This document shows, piece by piece, positions 17,744 through 26,054 of a stretch of 64,000 nt of DNA (its first letter is position 1; each line of letters begins with the position of its first letter). Source of the stretch: Acidobacteriota bacterium (GTDB lineage: Bacteria > Acidobacteriota > Terriglobia > Bryobacterales > Bryobacteraceae). The DNA is taken from assembly GCA_018268715.1 (NCBI GenBank), contig JAFDVZ010000015.1:226635-290634 (forward strand). The letters are read 5' to 3'. The position numbers were made by a program, and so were the translations under genes. Below the pieces are notes generated by a model, which had not been told where the DNA came from, searched no databases, and saw only the letters and a program-made list of their open reading frames with translations.

Positions 17744-19092
17744 ACAACACGATTCTGGTGGTGGAAGACGAGGATAAGCTGCGGCGCGTGCTGCAATTGC
17801 AGCTTCAGTCCGGCGGATTCAATGTGCTGCAGGCGGCGACGGCCGAGGAAGGGCTGAAACTCGCGGACGGCGCGGACCTGGTGCTGACCGATTTAAAACT
17901 GCCGGGCATGGACGGGCTGGAGTTGCTCGAGTCGCTGCGGCGGCAGAATTCGACCACGCCGGTGATTGTGATGACGGCCTATGCGAGCGTCGAGAAGGCC
18001 GTCGAGGCGATGAAGGCGGGGGCGGCGGACTTCCTGACCAAGCCGTTTTCGCTCGATCATTTGATGGCGGTGGTGGACAAGGCGCTCGAGATGCGGTCGC
18101 TGAGGGCCGAGAATCGCGAGTTGAAGGAGGCGCTGGGGCGGCGGTACGAGTTCGGCAATATCATCGGGCGGAGTCCCGCCATGCAGGAGATTTTCGCCAC
18201 CGTGACGCGGGTGGCGGCGACGCGGGCCACCGTGCTGCTGTGCGGGGAAAGCGGCGTCGGCAAGGACATGATCGCGCGGGCCATCCACCAGCATTCGCCT
18301 CGCGCCGACCGGCCGTTCGTGAAGATCAACTGCACGGCGCTGCCGGAGAACCTGATGGAAAGCGAACTGTTCGGCTATGAGAAGGGCGCGTTCACCGGCG
18401 CCAACATCACCAAGCCGGGCAAATTCGAGCAGGCCGACACCGGGACCGTCTTCCTGGACGAGATCGGCGACGTGCCGGCGTCGATTCAGGTGAAACTGCT
18501 GCGCATCCTGCAGGAGCGCGAGTTCGAGCGGCTGGGGAGTAATAAGACGCGGCACATCGACGTGCGCGTGCTGGCGGCGACGAATGTGGATCTGCGGGAG
18601 GCGCTCGAGAACGGGACGTTTCGCGAGGATCTGTATTACCGGCTGAATGTCATGCCGTTGAATATTCCGGCGTTGCGGGAGCGCAAGGAAGATATTCCGT
18701 CGTTGGCCGAGCATTTTGTGAAGAAGCTGGGGCCGGAGATGGGGAGCCGCGCACAGGCGATCAGTCCGCCGGCGATGGAGAAGTTGATCGCCTATCATTG
18801 GCCGGGCAACGTGCGCGAGTTAGAGAATGTCATCGAACGGAGTCTGGTGCTGGCGCCGGGCGAGGTGCTGGCGCCGGATGACATCCGGCTGGATATGTCG
18901 CCTCGCGCGAAGCCGGTGATGACGTCGGATCATTTCCTGCCGGATGGGATGACGCTCGATGACTACGAGCAGTCGATTATTCGCGAGGCGCTGAAGCGGG
19001 CGAGCGGGAATAAGAGCCAGGCGGCGCGGCTGTTGGGGCTGACCCGGAATGCGTTGCGGTACCGGTTGACTCAGATGGGGATTGAGAGCTGA
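17740..19092 (+). CDS. Sigma-54-dependent response regulator, NtrC/PilR family
   Basis: 450-residue partner of the preceding kinase. The receiver has Asp10-Asp12 and phospho-acceptor Asp51 in [13 protein letters not shown], with Lys in FLTKPF. The AAA+ domain has Walker [15 protein letters not shown] loop ([17 protein letters not shown]) and Walker [10 protein letters not shown], with arginine finger region [11 protein letters not shown]. The Fis-type helix-turn-helix at the C-terminus includes [19 protein letters not shown]. With a complete GAFTGA it should activate sigma-54 promoters. Start overlaps the kinase stop, giving a two-gene coupled operon. It ends at the edge of a gene-poor region, and the targets cannot be inferred from neighbours. 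Confidence 0.95.
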   Translation: MNNTILVVEDEDKLRRVLQLQLQSGGFNVLQAATAEEGLKLADGADLVLTDLKLPGMDGLELLESLRRQNSTTPVIVMTAYASVEKAVEAMKAGAADFLTKPFSLDHLMAVVDKALEMRSLRAENRELKEALGRRYEFGNIIGRSPAMQEIFATVTRVAATRATVLLCGESGVGKDMIARAIHQHSPRADRPFVKINCTALPENLMESELFGYEKGAFTGANITKPGKFEQADTGTVFLDEIGDVPASIQVKLLRILQEREFERLGSNKTRHIDVRVLAATNVDLREALENGTFREDLYYRLNVMPLNIPALRERKEDIPSLAEHFVKKLGPEMGSRAQAISPPAMEKLIAYHWPGNVRELENVIERSLVLAPGEVLAPDDIRLDMSPRAKPVMTSDHFLPDGMTLDDYEQSIIREALKRASGNKSQAARLLGLTRNALRYRLTQMGIES

Positions 19093-19284
19093 TAACTCCG
19101 TGTAACTCCGGATGCTGACTCCACCACCCGCTCCAGAATTCGACGAGCTTCGCTAACGCCGGGTCCCCGGCCACCACTCCGTCGCCGCCGATGGCGAAGT
19201 GGGCTTCGGTCTCTTTGGTTCGGTAGCCGCTCGCGCCCGTAAAGCGCATGTAGTCCATTGACCGGGCATTGGCCGATGTCTGCG

Positions 19285-19775
19285 GAGGGCGGGCCAGATG
19301 CTCAGCTGCCACAGAGCGTCGTTTTTGGGCGCGGCCGTGGCGTTGAACGAGTAGGCCTGGGCCGTAGCGGGAATCGGACACTGCCCGTTCAGCACGGCGT
19401 AGTTCTGCTGGCTCTGGACGTTCTTGGCGGCTACCACCCGGCACGGCGGAATCGGGTAGAAGTACAACCCGCCGGTTGCCGGCGGCGCGAAGTATCCGTT
19501 GATGTCCACGAACACGTCGGTCGCGCTGCCCGCTGCCAGCGCCAGGTTGCCGCTCGACTTGGCCTGCACGATGGCCGCGTTGGCGGTCATGTTGCCGTCC
19601 GTGGCGTTCAGCGTCGAAACGTACGGGTAGGGCAGGTCCGCCGGCCACGCCGTCAGCCACGGAAGCGACCCCTGCGGAGCCGCCGTCACGTTCAGCGAAA
19701 AGGGAGTCATCGGGTAAAACGCGAGCCGGTGGTGTCGAAATACCCGCTGACCGTCGTCATCGAGGCCGTTGTGAT
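19285..19775 (-). pseudogene. Frameshifted remnant of a secreted 'SLNVT/STLNA/DINGYF' repeat protein
   Basis: Minus-strand remnant of an acidobacterial exported repeat protein. One frame reads SGYFDTTGSRF and stops; adding one T in the T-run (A-run at 19716-19719 on the plus strand) continues it as YPMTP. The next unit then reads FSLNVTAAP...VSTLNATDGN...DVFVDINGYF and is followed by a second unit, FYPIPPCRV...AYSFNATAAP, which is cut off after SIWPA near 19290. Compared with the second unit, the first lacks about 30 residues between its FYPxxP and SLNVT motifs. A frameshift, an internal deletion and missing ends together mark it as decayed. A different frame continues to about 19090 without recognisable similarity. 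No start codon or signal peptide is visible. Confidence 0.72.
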
Positions 19776-20417
19776 CTCCGGCCGGCCCCTGTGATCTCCG
19801 TGAGAACAAATTCTCCAGAATAGGCGACAATCACGCCCAAGCGTCACACCAATCTCGTCCGCCCCTGCTCCCAGACACCCTGTCTTTCCTTCTTTTCGAG
19901 GAGTTTTGGGCGCCCTTATACAAGGCGTTCACAAAAAATCGAGATTTATTTCTCCCATCATGTCAACAATATCTGGGAAACGACTCCCCTGACTCGCCTG
20001 ACTCCTGCGATAAGCTGAAGATGGGAAGAAGCTATGTAAGAGACTCCATCACTAACCACGTGGCCGGCAAAGACGGTCAATCGGCGGCGGCTCGCCTCTA
20101 ACCGGGCGCAGCGGACCCGCCACGCGCCGTCGGCTATGAGACTGCCCTGTGCCGTCCCCACCTACTCCAGGTGGCCATGCTCAAATGCCGACGAAGCCCT
20201 TCCCAAAATCGAACACCTGCGGAAATCGTGGAAACGAAAGAGGATCGCCCCCTTGGGATGGCTTCTGCCGGGGAGGCTATTACGAAACGAACCCATAGGG
20301 CCCCCGGGCGCCACTTGGTCAGGTGTACAGCACGCTCTGCTCGGGGCGCACGCGCCATGAATAGGTACAATTGGCCTGTATGCGGAATCAACCGGCGCCG
20401 ATGAGGATTGAAAGCCG
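19776..20417. other. Gene-poor intergenic stretch, nothing recognised
   Basis: I find no credible gene, tRNA, terminator or mobile element here. A 10-base direct repeat GTGATCTCCG occurs at 19771-19780 and 19791-19800. Around 19910-19980 the base composition becomes AT-rich compared with the flanks. Short open frames in this stretch lack ribosome-binding sites and family resemblance. Together with the adjacent pseudogene it looks like a scar of deletion or decay. Confidence 0.5.
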
Positions 20418-21047
20418 ATGACTCGTTTGTGGGTGTTGCTGACGGCGCTGATTGCGTTCGCCCAAAGTGGGCGGACCGTGGCCGCCGGGTGGACCGCGCC
20501 GGAGTCGGGCGATTATCGGGCGTCGGTGGACCGGAAGGTCCGCCATGGCGGGCATCCGTCGCTGCTGATCGAGGCCGCCGGCGGCGGCCCGGCGGGCTAT
20601 GCGGTGACGCAGAGCGTCAAGGCCGACGCGTACCGCGGGAAGCGGATTCGGATGACCGGCTATCTGAAGGCCGACGAGTCGATGGATGGGGGCGCGATCT
20701 GGTTCCGCATCGACATGCCGAACGGCGATTACATATTGGATGGCAGCCTGGATTATTCTGCGGCCGACAGGAGCACGCGGGATGCGGCGGGCTGGACCAG
20801 GTCGCTGACGGTGGCGGCGGTTCCGGCGGACGCGCTCGGCATCAGTTTCGGGTTGCGCATGAAGGGTCGTGGCCGGATCTGGGCTTCCGATCTCAAGTGG
20901 GAGACCGTGGCCGCCACCGTGCCCACCAACACGATCGAACGGCGGGGATACAAAGGGAAGCCGGGCAGGGAAGCGGCGATCGCCGGGTTACAGCAGCAAT
21001 TCGCGGCGGCTCCCCAGAGGCCGGTGAACCTGGATTTCGAACATTGA
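20418..21047 (+). CDS. Exported protein with jelly-roll carbohydrate-binding-like domain
   Basis: 209-residue protein with a signal peptide (1-22, cleavage near VAA). The body resembles the galactose-binding-like beta-sandwich often found in acidobacterial transcription regulators and S41 proteases. Landmarks are a 'SGDYRASVDRKVRHGGHPS' start, 'YRGKRIRMTGYLKADE', 'GAIWFRIDMPNG', 'FGLRMKGRGRIWASDLKWE', and a short, divergent C-terminal tail after residue 170. Such folds bind sugars or peptides but have no enzymatic residues of their own. GAGG lies upstream of the ATG. The CDF transporter starts 67 bases downstream on the same strand, so it may share a transcript. The function is unknown beyond a likely periplasmic or surface binding role. 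Confidence 0.75.
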   Translation: MTRLWVLLTALIAFAQSGRTVAAGWTAPESGDYRASVDRKVRHGGHPSLLIEAAGGGPAGYAVTQSVKADAYRGKRIRMTGYLKADESMDGGAIWFRIDMPNGDYILDGSLDYSAADRSTRDAAGWTRSLTVAAVPADALGISFGLRMKGRGRIWASDLKWETVAATVPTNTIERRGYKGKPGREAAIAGLQQQFAAAPQRPVNLDFEH

Positions 21048-21114
21048 CGAGCGAATCGGCAAACGGGTGCGCCGGCAGGTCCGCGCGCCGTTCCTCCGTA
21101 CTGAAGAGGTGCTG

Positions 21115-22008
21115 ATGGACTCGACCGCAGGCAATCTCCGTCTCGGCAGGCGAGTGGCCGCGGTGAGTATAGGGGCTAGTTGCCTTCTCTCGCTCTCCAA
21201 CGTCTGGATTGGTTACGCGGCCGGGTCCACGTCGGTGGTTGCGGCGGGCTTCGAATTCCTCGGCGATGTACTGGCGTCTGTTCTGGTGCTGGCCGGCATG
21301 ACCCTCGCAGCCAGGCCCGCCGATGCGGAACACCCGTACGGGCACGGACGCATCGAAATTCTGTCGGGCTTGGGCGTCGGCGTGATCCTCGCGGCGGGCG
21401 GTCTCGGCATCTGCGCCCGGTCGCTGCGGAACATAACGGAGCAACATCCGCCGCCGGGCCTGTATTCGGTTTGGCCTCTGCTTGCGGCAATCGTCATACG
21501 CGCCGCGATGTCCACGCTGAAGTTTCGCGTCGGCCGGAGGATCGGCAGCGCTTCGCTGATCGCGGACGCCTGGAACGACGCCGTGGACATCCTTTCCGCG
21601 TCCGCGGCGCTGTGCGCGCTGGGGTTGACGCTATACGATCCGGGCCGGTTCCTTTCCGCCGATCACTATGGCGGATTCGCGGTCGGGCTGTTTGTAATTT
21701 ACACCGGGGGCCGCGTCCTGAGGGAAACCTCGCTCGATCTCATCGATACGATGCCTGCTCAGGAACTGATTGACCGCATCAAGGCGGCGGCGTTGCAGGT
21801 CGATGGCGTACAAGGGGTTGAGAAGTGTTACGCGCGGAAGACGGGGCTCCAGCACCACGTGGATCTCCACGTGGAGGTGGATCCGCGCATCACGGTCGCC
21901 GATTCGCATGAGATTGCGGCGAACGTCCGCACGCACATTCGGGCGGCGCTGCCCGAAATCGCGGACGTGCTCGTACACCTTGAGCCGGCCGGCATGGGAG
22001 ACGCCTGA
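21115..22008 (+). CDS. Cation diffusion facilitator (CDF) family transporter
   Basis: 297-residue inner-membrane metal/proton antiporter with six predicted helices and a cytoplasmic ferredoxin-like C-terminal domain (about 210-290, KTGLQHHVDLHVEVDP). Metal-site positions appear as EFLGDVLAS in helix 2 and DAWNDAVDILS in helix 5, together with the conserved cytosolic HPYGHGRIEIL. The D/N substitutions relative to zinc-type HxxxD sites suggest a metal other than Zn, such as Fe or Mn (inference). A GAGG element precedes ATG 21115, preferred over an upstream in-frame ATG at 21067. A second, histidine-rich CDF gene of a different subtype lies at 34448-35419. Confidence 0.9.
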   Translation: MDSTAGNLRLGRRVAAVSIGASCLLSLSNVWIGYAAGSTSVVAAGFEFLGDVLASVLVLAGMTLAARPADAEHPYGHGRIEILSGLGVGVILAAGGLGICARSLRNITEQHPPPGLYSVWPLLAAIVIRAAMSTLKFRVGRRIGSASLIADAWNDAVDILSASAALCALGLTLYDPGRFLSADHYGGFAVGLFVIYTGGRVLRETSLDLIDTMPAQELIDRIKAAALQVDGVQGVEKCYARKTGLQHHVDLHVEVDPRITVADSHEIAANVRTHIRAALPEIADVLVHLEPAGMGDA

Positions 22009-22067
22009 CAACGCGTCTCCGCCTCCGGGGGCGGACCGTATGGTCGAAAGCGTTATCATGTAATGGA

Positions 22068-22379
22068 GTGTTAACGCGGGCACATCGATACGCGACATGG
22101 ATCGCACTTGCCGCCGGGATGTTCCTCGTTCACTCAAATCTGGACAACATCCCCGACTGCCCCGAGTTGCTGCCGTCGAGCGCCAAGGCTCCGATGAATG
22201 TGAGCGCCGCTCGCCCCCTGGTGGCGGAGACCGACGTTGCTTACCCGCTCCCCGGGTGTGTTCTGCCTCCCGTTTCTGACAGTCAGGCGGCCGTCGAGCA
22301 ACATCCCGTGGTGATGCACGCGGATTCCGCGGCGCCCCTGCTGTGGAGGGCAGCGGATTCCTCTCCTCCGGTAGGCTGA
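22068..22379 (+). CDS. Possible small exported protein, unknown
   Basis: 103 codons from a GTG at 22068, 59 bases after the CDF gene. The first 25 residues look like a signal peptide (a basic start, then WIALAAGMFLV), followed by a Pro/Ser/Ala-rich body with two cysteines (DCPELL and PGCVLPP). No family recognised. An in-phase start with a good ribosome site is lacking, so it could be spurious. If real it would be an exported peptide lying between a metal transporter and a radical SAM enzyme. The rest of the 22009-22501 gap shows no other feature. Confidence 0.35.
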   Translation: MLTRAHRYATWIALAAGMFLVHSNLDNIPDCPELLPSSAKAPMNVSAARPLVAETDVAYPLPGCVLPPVSDSQAAVEQHPVVMHADSAAPLLWRAADSSPPVG

Positions 22380-22501
22380 GCCCTTGCGCGTTGCTCAAGA
22401 CACATCCCAAAGCGCAGTGATTCCGAAGCGCCGGACGGTGGCCGTATGTGCTACGCACCGCGTGTAGGCCTGATTGCTGTTGGCTGCCAAATGGAGAAGA
22501 A

Positions 22502-23509
22502 GTGCAGACTTCGGAGATTCTGAAAGCCTGGAACAGGATATTGCAGGGCGGACGCCCCTCCCTGTCGATTGAGATTACGCGCGAGTGCCCGCTCCGGTGC
22601 CCCGGCTGCTACGCGTATGAAGACCAACATCTTGGCGGCGGCGTGACGCTACGCGTCCTGAACGACCGCAAAGGGCAGGCGCTGGTTGACGGCGTGCTTG
22701 AAGTCGTCGACCGTTTTCGCCCCCTGCACCTTTCATTAGTCGGCGGAGATCCCCTGGTCCGCTATCGGGAACTGGAAACCATGGTGCCGCTTCTGCTGGC
22801 CCGGGGCATCCATGTCCAGATTGTCACCAGCGCATTCCGCCCGCTCTCCGCGAGCTGGGACCTGCTGCCGCACATGAATGTGGTGGTGTCGGTCGATGGA
22901 TTGCAGCCGGAGCACGACGTCCGGCGCAGTCCGGCAACCTACGTCCGGGTCCTCGATAATATTGCCGGCCGGCGCGTGACCATCCATTGCACGGTCACCG
23001 CGCAGATGATGAAGCGGCCCGGCTACCTGAAGGATTTTCTGGACTTCTGGACTCCGCGGACGGAGGTTCAGAAGATCTGGTTCAGCATTTTCACTCCGCA
23101 GGTGGGAGACACGTCGCCGGAGATACTCAGCCGGGAAGAACGGCGGCAGTTGATCGCGGATCTTCTGGTGTTGCGGCGCCAGTACCCGAAATTGGATATG
23201 CCCGAGGCGCTCATCCGCCAGATGAGTTCGCCTCCCTCGAACCCGAGCGAATGCGTCTTTGCGCTAACGACGCAAACCATCTCGGCCGATCTGAAGACCG
23301 AGATCACGCCATGCCAGTTCGGCGGCACTCCGGATTGCCAATCGTGTGGCTGCATCGCATCGATGGGGTTGGCCGCGGTGGCGGAACACAAACTCGGCGG
23401 GTTGATACCCGTCGGCGCGATCTTCAAAGCCTCCCTGAAGATTGGCGAACTTAGGGCGCCTCGCCCCGCAGAATTGAAACGCGCCCAAGGGGCGAGCGCA
23501 TCGGGTTAA
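22502..23509 (+). CDS. Radical SAM enzyme with C-terminal cysteine cluster
   Basis: 335-residue iron-sulfur enzyme that should cleave S-adenosylmethionine to start radical chemistry. The CxxxCxxC cluster site is Cys29, Cys33 and Cys36 (TRECPLRCPGCYAYE). A GGDP-type glycine motif (SLVGGDPLVRYRELE) follows. The C-terminus has additional cysteines in PCQFGGTPDCQSCGC, suggesting an auxiliary SPASM- or twitch-like cluster used in peptide or protein modification. GTG 22502 is chosen because GGAGAAGA precedes it; an upstream GTG at 22448 is less likely. The substrate is not evident. Its TAA stop overlaps the stop of the convergent phosphoesterase gene (TTAA at 23506-23509). Confidence 0.85.
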   Translation: MQTSEILKAWNRILQGGRPSLSIEITRECPLRCPGCYAYEDQHLGGGVTLRVLNDRKGQALVDGVLEVVDRFRPLHLSLVGGDPLVRYRELETMVPLLLARGIHVQIVTSAFRPLSASWDLLPHMNVVVSVDGLQPEHDVRRSPATYVRVLDNIAGRRVTIHCTVTAQMMKRPGYLKDFLDFWTPRTEVQKIWFSIFTPQVGDTSPEILSREERRQLIADLLVLRRQYPKLDMPEALIRQMSSPPSNPSECVFALTTQTISADLKTEITPCQFGGTPDCQSCGCIASMGLAAVAEHKLGGLIPVGAIFKASLKIGELRAPRPAELKRAQGASASG

Positions 23510-25947
23510 CGGCGCTGGAACCAGCAACGGTGCACCGGCAACGGCATCTCCGAGTCCGGTCCCTTGACGCTCTTCCAGATGATCTCGTTGAGGGCGAACA
23601 TCGGCGCCTGGTCGACTTCGTCCAGGTTCATGGCCATGGACTCGCGGGCGCCCCAGGATAGCACCGTGTTCTTCGCGTTCACGTCGACCTTCGGCGCGAT
23701 GGCCTGATATCCGCCCAGGTTCGGCTGGGCGCCGAAGGAGTTGTACATCGGCATGGCGGCGGCGTCGTACTGAGTCATTGGCCCAAGGCCCAGCAGCAGT
23801 TCGATGGTGCGCAGCATGGCGGAGGTCGAATAGAGCGTCGAGTCGACGAATCCGCGCTTGGCGTAAGGGCTTGCGATCATGCCGACGGTGCGGCGGGCGT
23901 CGACGTGGTCCGGACCGTTTTGGGCGTCGTCCTCGATCATGAAGACGGCCGTCTCGGGCCAGTAGGGGCTCTTGGAGACGCGTTCGAGCAGTTGGCCCAC
24001 CGCCCAGTCCGCGTTGGCCACCATGGCGCTGGGCGTGTAGGCGCCGGGACGGGTTCCCGCGGTGTGGTTCTCAGGCAGGCTCATGACGATGAAGTTGGGC
24101 AGGCGCTTGTCCGGGTCCTTGGAGGAGAAGTTGCGGTCGTACTCGTCCAACTCGGAGATGAAGACCTTCACGTTATCGGTGTCCCGCATGCCCGGTAGCT
24201 TGAACTTCGGCGACACGTGGCCGAGCAGTCCGCCGACGCCGGGCGAGGCGTCCATGGTCGTGCCATCGCTCGCGCGGGTAGCGTATTCGCCGTAACTGCG
24301 GTACGTGAGCCCTTTGCGCGCGGCCAGGTCCCATAAGTGGCCGGTCGCGGGAACATAGGCGTTCGATCGCTGGGCGCGGCTGTGTCCGCCGTAATTCGGG
24401 GGCCACATCTTCTCGTTGTAGTCGGTGGCGATGGCGGAGTTGGACCAGGAGTGGCCGTCGACGCTGACCTCTCCGTCGCAGTACAGGTTGTCGAGCAACA
24501 CCCACTGGTTCACGATCGCGTGATGGTTCGGCGTCACCTTCTCGCCGAAGATGGCCAGGCGCGCGTCGCCATTGCCTTTGGAGACGTCGCCCAGCACCTG
24601 GTCGTAGGTCCGGTTCTCCTTGATGACGTAGATGACGTGCTTGATGGGCGAGCCGGCGCCGACTTCGCGCGGAACGACGCTTGGTTCGACGGGCGGACGG
24701 GCCTTGGTCAGGTAGTCGTCCTTGTAGGGAATGTTGTCGTAGACCAGCTTGGTCCAGGGTTTCAACTCGTTCTTGAGATTGGCCAGCGGGACGATGTTCA
24801 CCGTGCCGCGCTGGATGTCGCGCACGCTGTTCTTCGAGGGCTTGCCGTTCAGCAGCGGGCTGGTGGGGCCGTCCGGGTTGGCGTGCGCTTCCAGGCCCTT
24901 GGTGTTGCCGATGTAGAGCTTCATGGCGGGCGTCAGGTGCAGGGCGCTCGGGTACCAGCCGGAGGGGATGAAGCCCAGCACGTGGCTCTCACCCGCCTCC
25001 CGGACGTTGACCACCGCGATGCAGTTGTTGTCGGCGTTGGCGACGAACAGCATGTTGCTCTTTCGGTCGAGCGCCAGGGCGTTCGGCGTCGTACCCAGCG
25101 GCGCGCGGGAAGTGGGCCCGACGTTCACCGTCTCGATGGCCTGGCGCTTCCTGGTGTCGATCACAGTGACCGTGTTCGCGTTGCCGTTGGAGACGTACAG
25201 GCGGCCGTCAGCGCCCAGTTCGAGATCGTTCGGATTCTCGCCGGTGGGGATGGTCGCGACGACTTTGCCCGCTTGGACATCGATGACGCCGACCGAGGCG
25301 CTGCCCTGGTTGCTCACATACAGCCACGCGCCGTCGGGGCTGAACTGGAGGTCGTAGGGGCTGATGTCGACCGGGATGGTTCCGGCGGGCTTGCCGGTGG
25401 TTGTGTCGAAGATCGTGATGTGGCCGCGCTTCGGATCGGCGCCTCGGTTGGCGGCGTACAGCAGGTTGCGCTTGGGATGCATGGCGAGGCCGGCCCAGTA
25501 GGTCTCCGACGCCTGGAGAGAGTCGCGCCATTCGGCGGAGGGCTTCTCACTCAGACGGCCGTTGGCGTAGTCGAAGACCCAGATGGGGGCGATTTCGCCG
25601 GGATGCTTGGGGCCGCTCGAGTTGCCGCCCGACACGTAGAGCTTCGAGCCATCGTTCGACCACGCCATGCCGAGCCAGGCCGATTTGAGGGGGATCCGCT
25701 GCACAGCGGTCTCAGTGGCTGTGTCGATGACGACCAAGCCGTGCGGGTTGAATCCGCCGTGCAGGGCCACGACGATGCGGCCGTCCTTGCTGGCGGAGAG
25801 GTTCAGCAGCAGGTCCTCGGTGGGGATGGCCTTGCCGACGGGGGTGATGCGCCAGCCGTTGGGGAGCGCATAGCCGCCAGGGATGGGATGTGGGGCTTGT
25901 CCGGGCAACGGGCACACCAGGGCCGCGAGAAGCAGCAGCATTCGCAT
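23506..25947 (-). CDS. Secreted YVTN beta-propeller / phosphoesterase fusion
   Basis: 813-residue exported protein. Signal peptide 1-17 (LLLLAALVCPLPGQA). The N-terminal half (about 25-380) is a seven-bladed YncE/YVTN-type propeller with repeated 'VVIDTATETAVQRIPL' and 'DLELGADGRLYVSN' style blades. The C-terminal half (about 430-810) is a phosphoesterase of the phospholipase C / AcpA acid phosphatase family, with VIYVIKENRTYDQVLGD, HSWSNSAIATDY, EDDAQNGPDHVDARRT and metal-site Asp/His residues. The combined protein probably cleaves phosphate esters in the periplasm or outside the cell. Start 25947 gives a signal peptide, whereas the open frame extends to 26013. It is divergent from the carboxylesterase gene. 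Confidence 0.88.
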   Translation of the reverse strand: MRMLLLLAALVCPLPGQAPHPIPGGYALPNGWRITPVGKAIPTEDLLLNLSASKDGRIVVALHGGFNPHGLVVIDTATETAVQRIPLKSAWLGMAWSNDGSKLYVSGGNSSGPKHPGEIAPIWVFDYANGRLSEKPSAEWRDSLQASETYWAGLAMHPKRNLLYAANRGADPKRGHITIFDTTTGKPAGTIPVDISPYDLQFSPDGAWLYVSNQGSASVGVIDVQAGKVVATIPTGENPNDLELGADGRLYVSNGNANTVTVIDTRKRQAIETVNVGPTSRAPLGTTPNALALDRKSNMLFVANADNNCIAVVNVREAGESHVLGFIPSGWYPSALHLTPAMKLYIGNTKGLEAHANPDGPTSPLLNGKPSKNSVRDIQRGTVNIVPLANLKNELKPWTKLVYDNIPYKDDYLTKARPPVEPSVVPREVGAGSPIKHVIYVIKENRTYDQVLGDVSKGNGDARLAIFGEKVTPNHHAIVNQWVLLDNLYCDGEVSVDGHSWSNSAIATDYNEKMWPPNYGGHSRAQRSNAYVPATGHLWDLAARKGLTYRSYGEYATRASDGTTMDASPGVGGLLGHVSPKFKLPGMRDTDNVKVFISELDEYDRNFSSKDPDKRLPNFIVMSLPENHTAGTRPGAYTPSAMVANADWAVGQLLERVSKSPYWPETAVFMIEDDAQNGPDHVDARRTVGMIASPYAKRGFVDSTLYSTSAMLRTIELLLGLGPMTQYDAAAMPMYNSFGAQPNLGGYQAIAPKVDVNAKNTVLSWGARESMAMNLDEVDQAPMFALNEIIWKSVKGPDSEMPLPVHRCWFQRR

Positions 25948-26054
25948 GATGACCACCAAGGTAACGCAGTTATGTGAAGGTTTGATGTATGGGGGCGGCG
26001 CCCGGGCGGTCATGTTGATATGATCCAGGCACAGGTCATCCGATCGAGGATCTT

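Noticed and set aside
19776-20417. Insertion-sequence or transposase remnant
   Set aside because: Short frames here show no transposase motifs and there are no terminal inverted repeats or target-site duplications beyond a single 10-base repeat.
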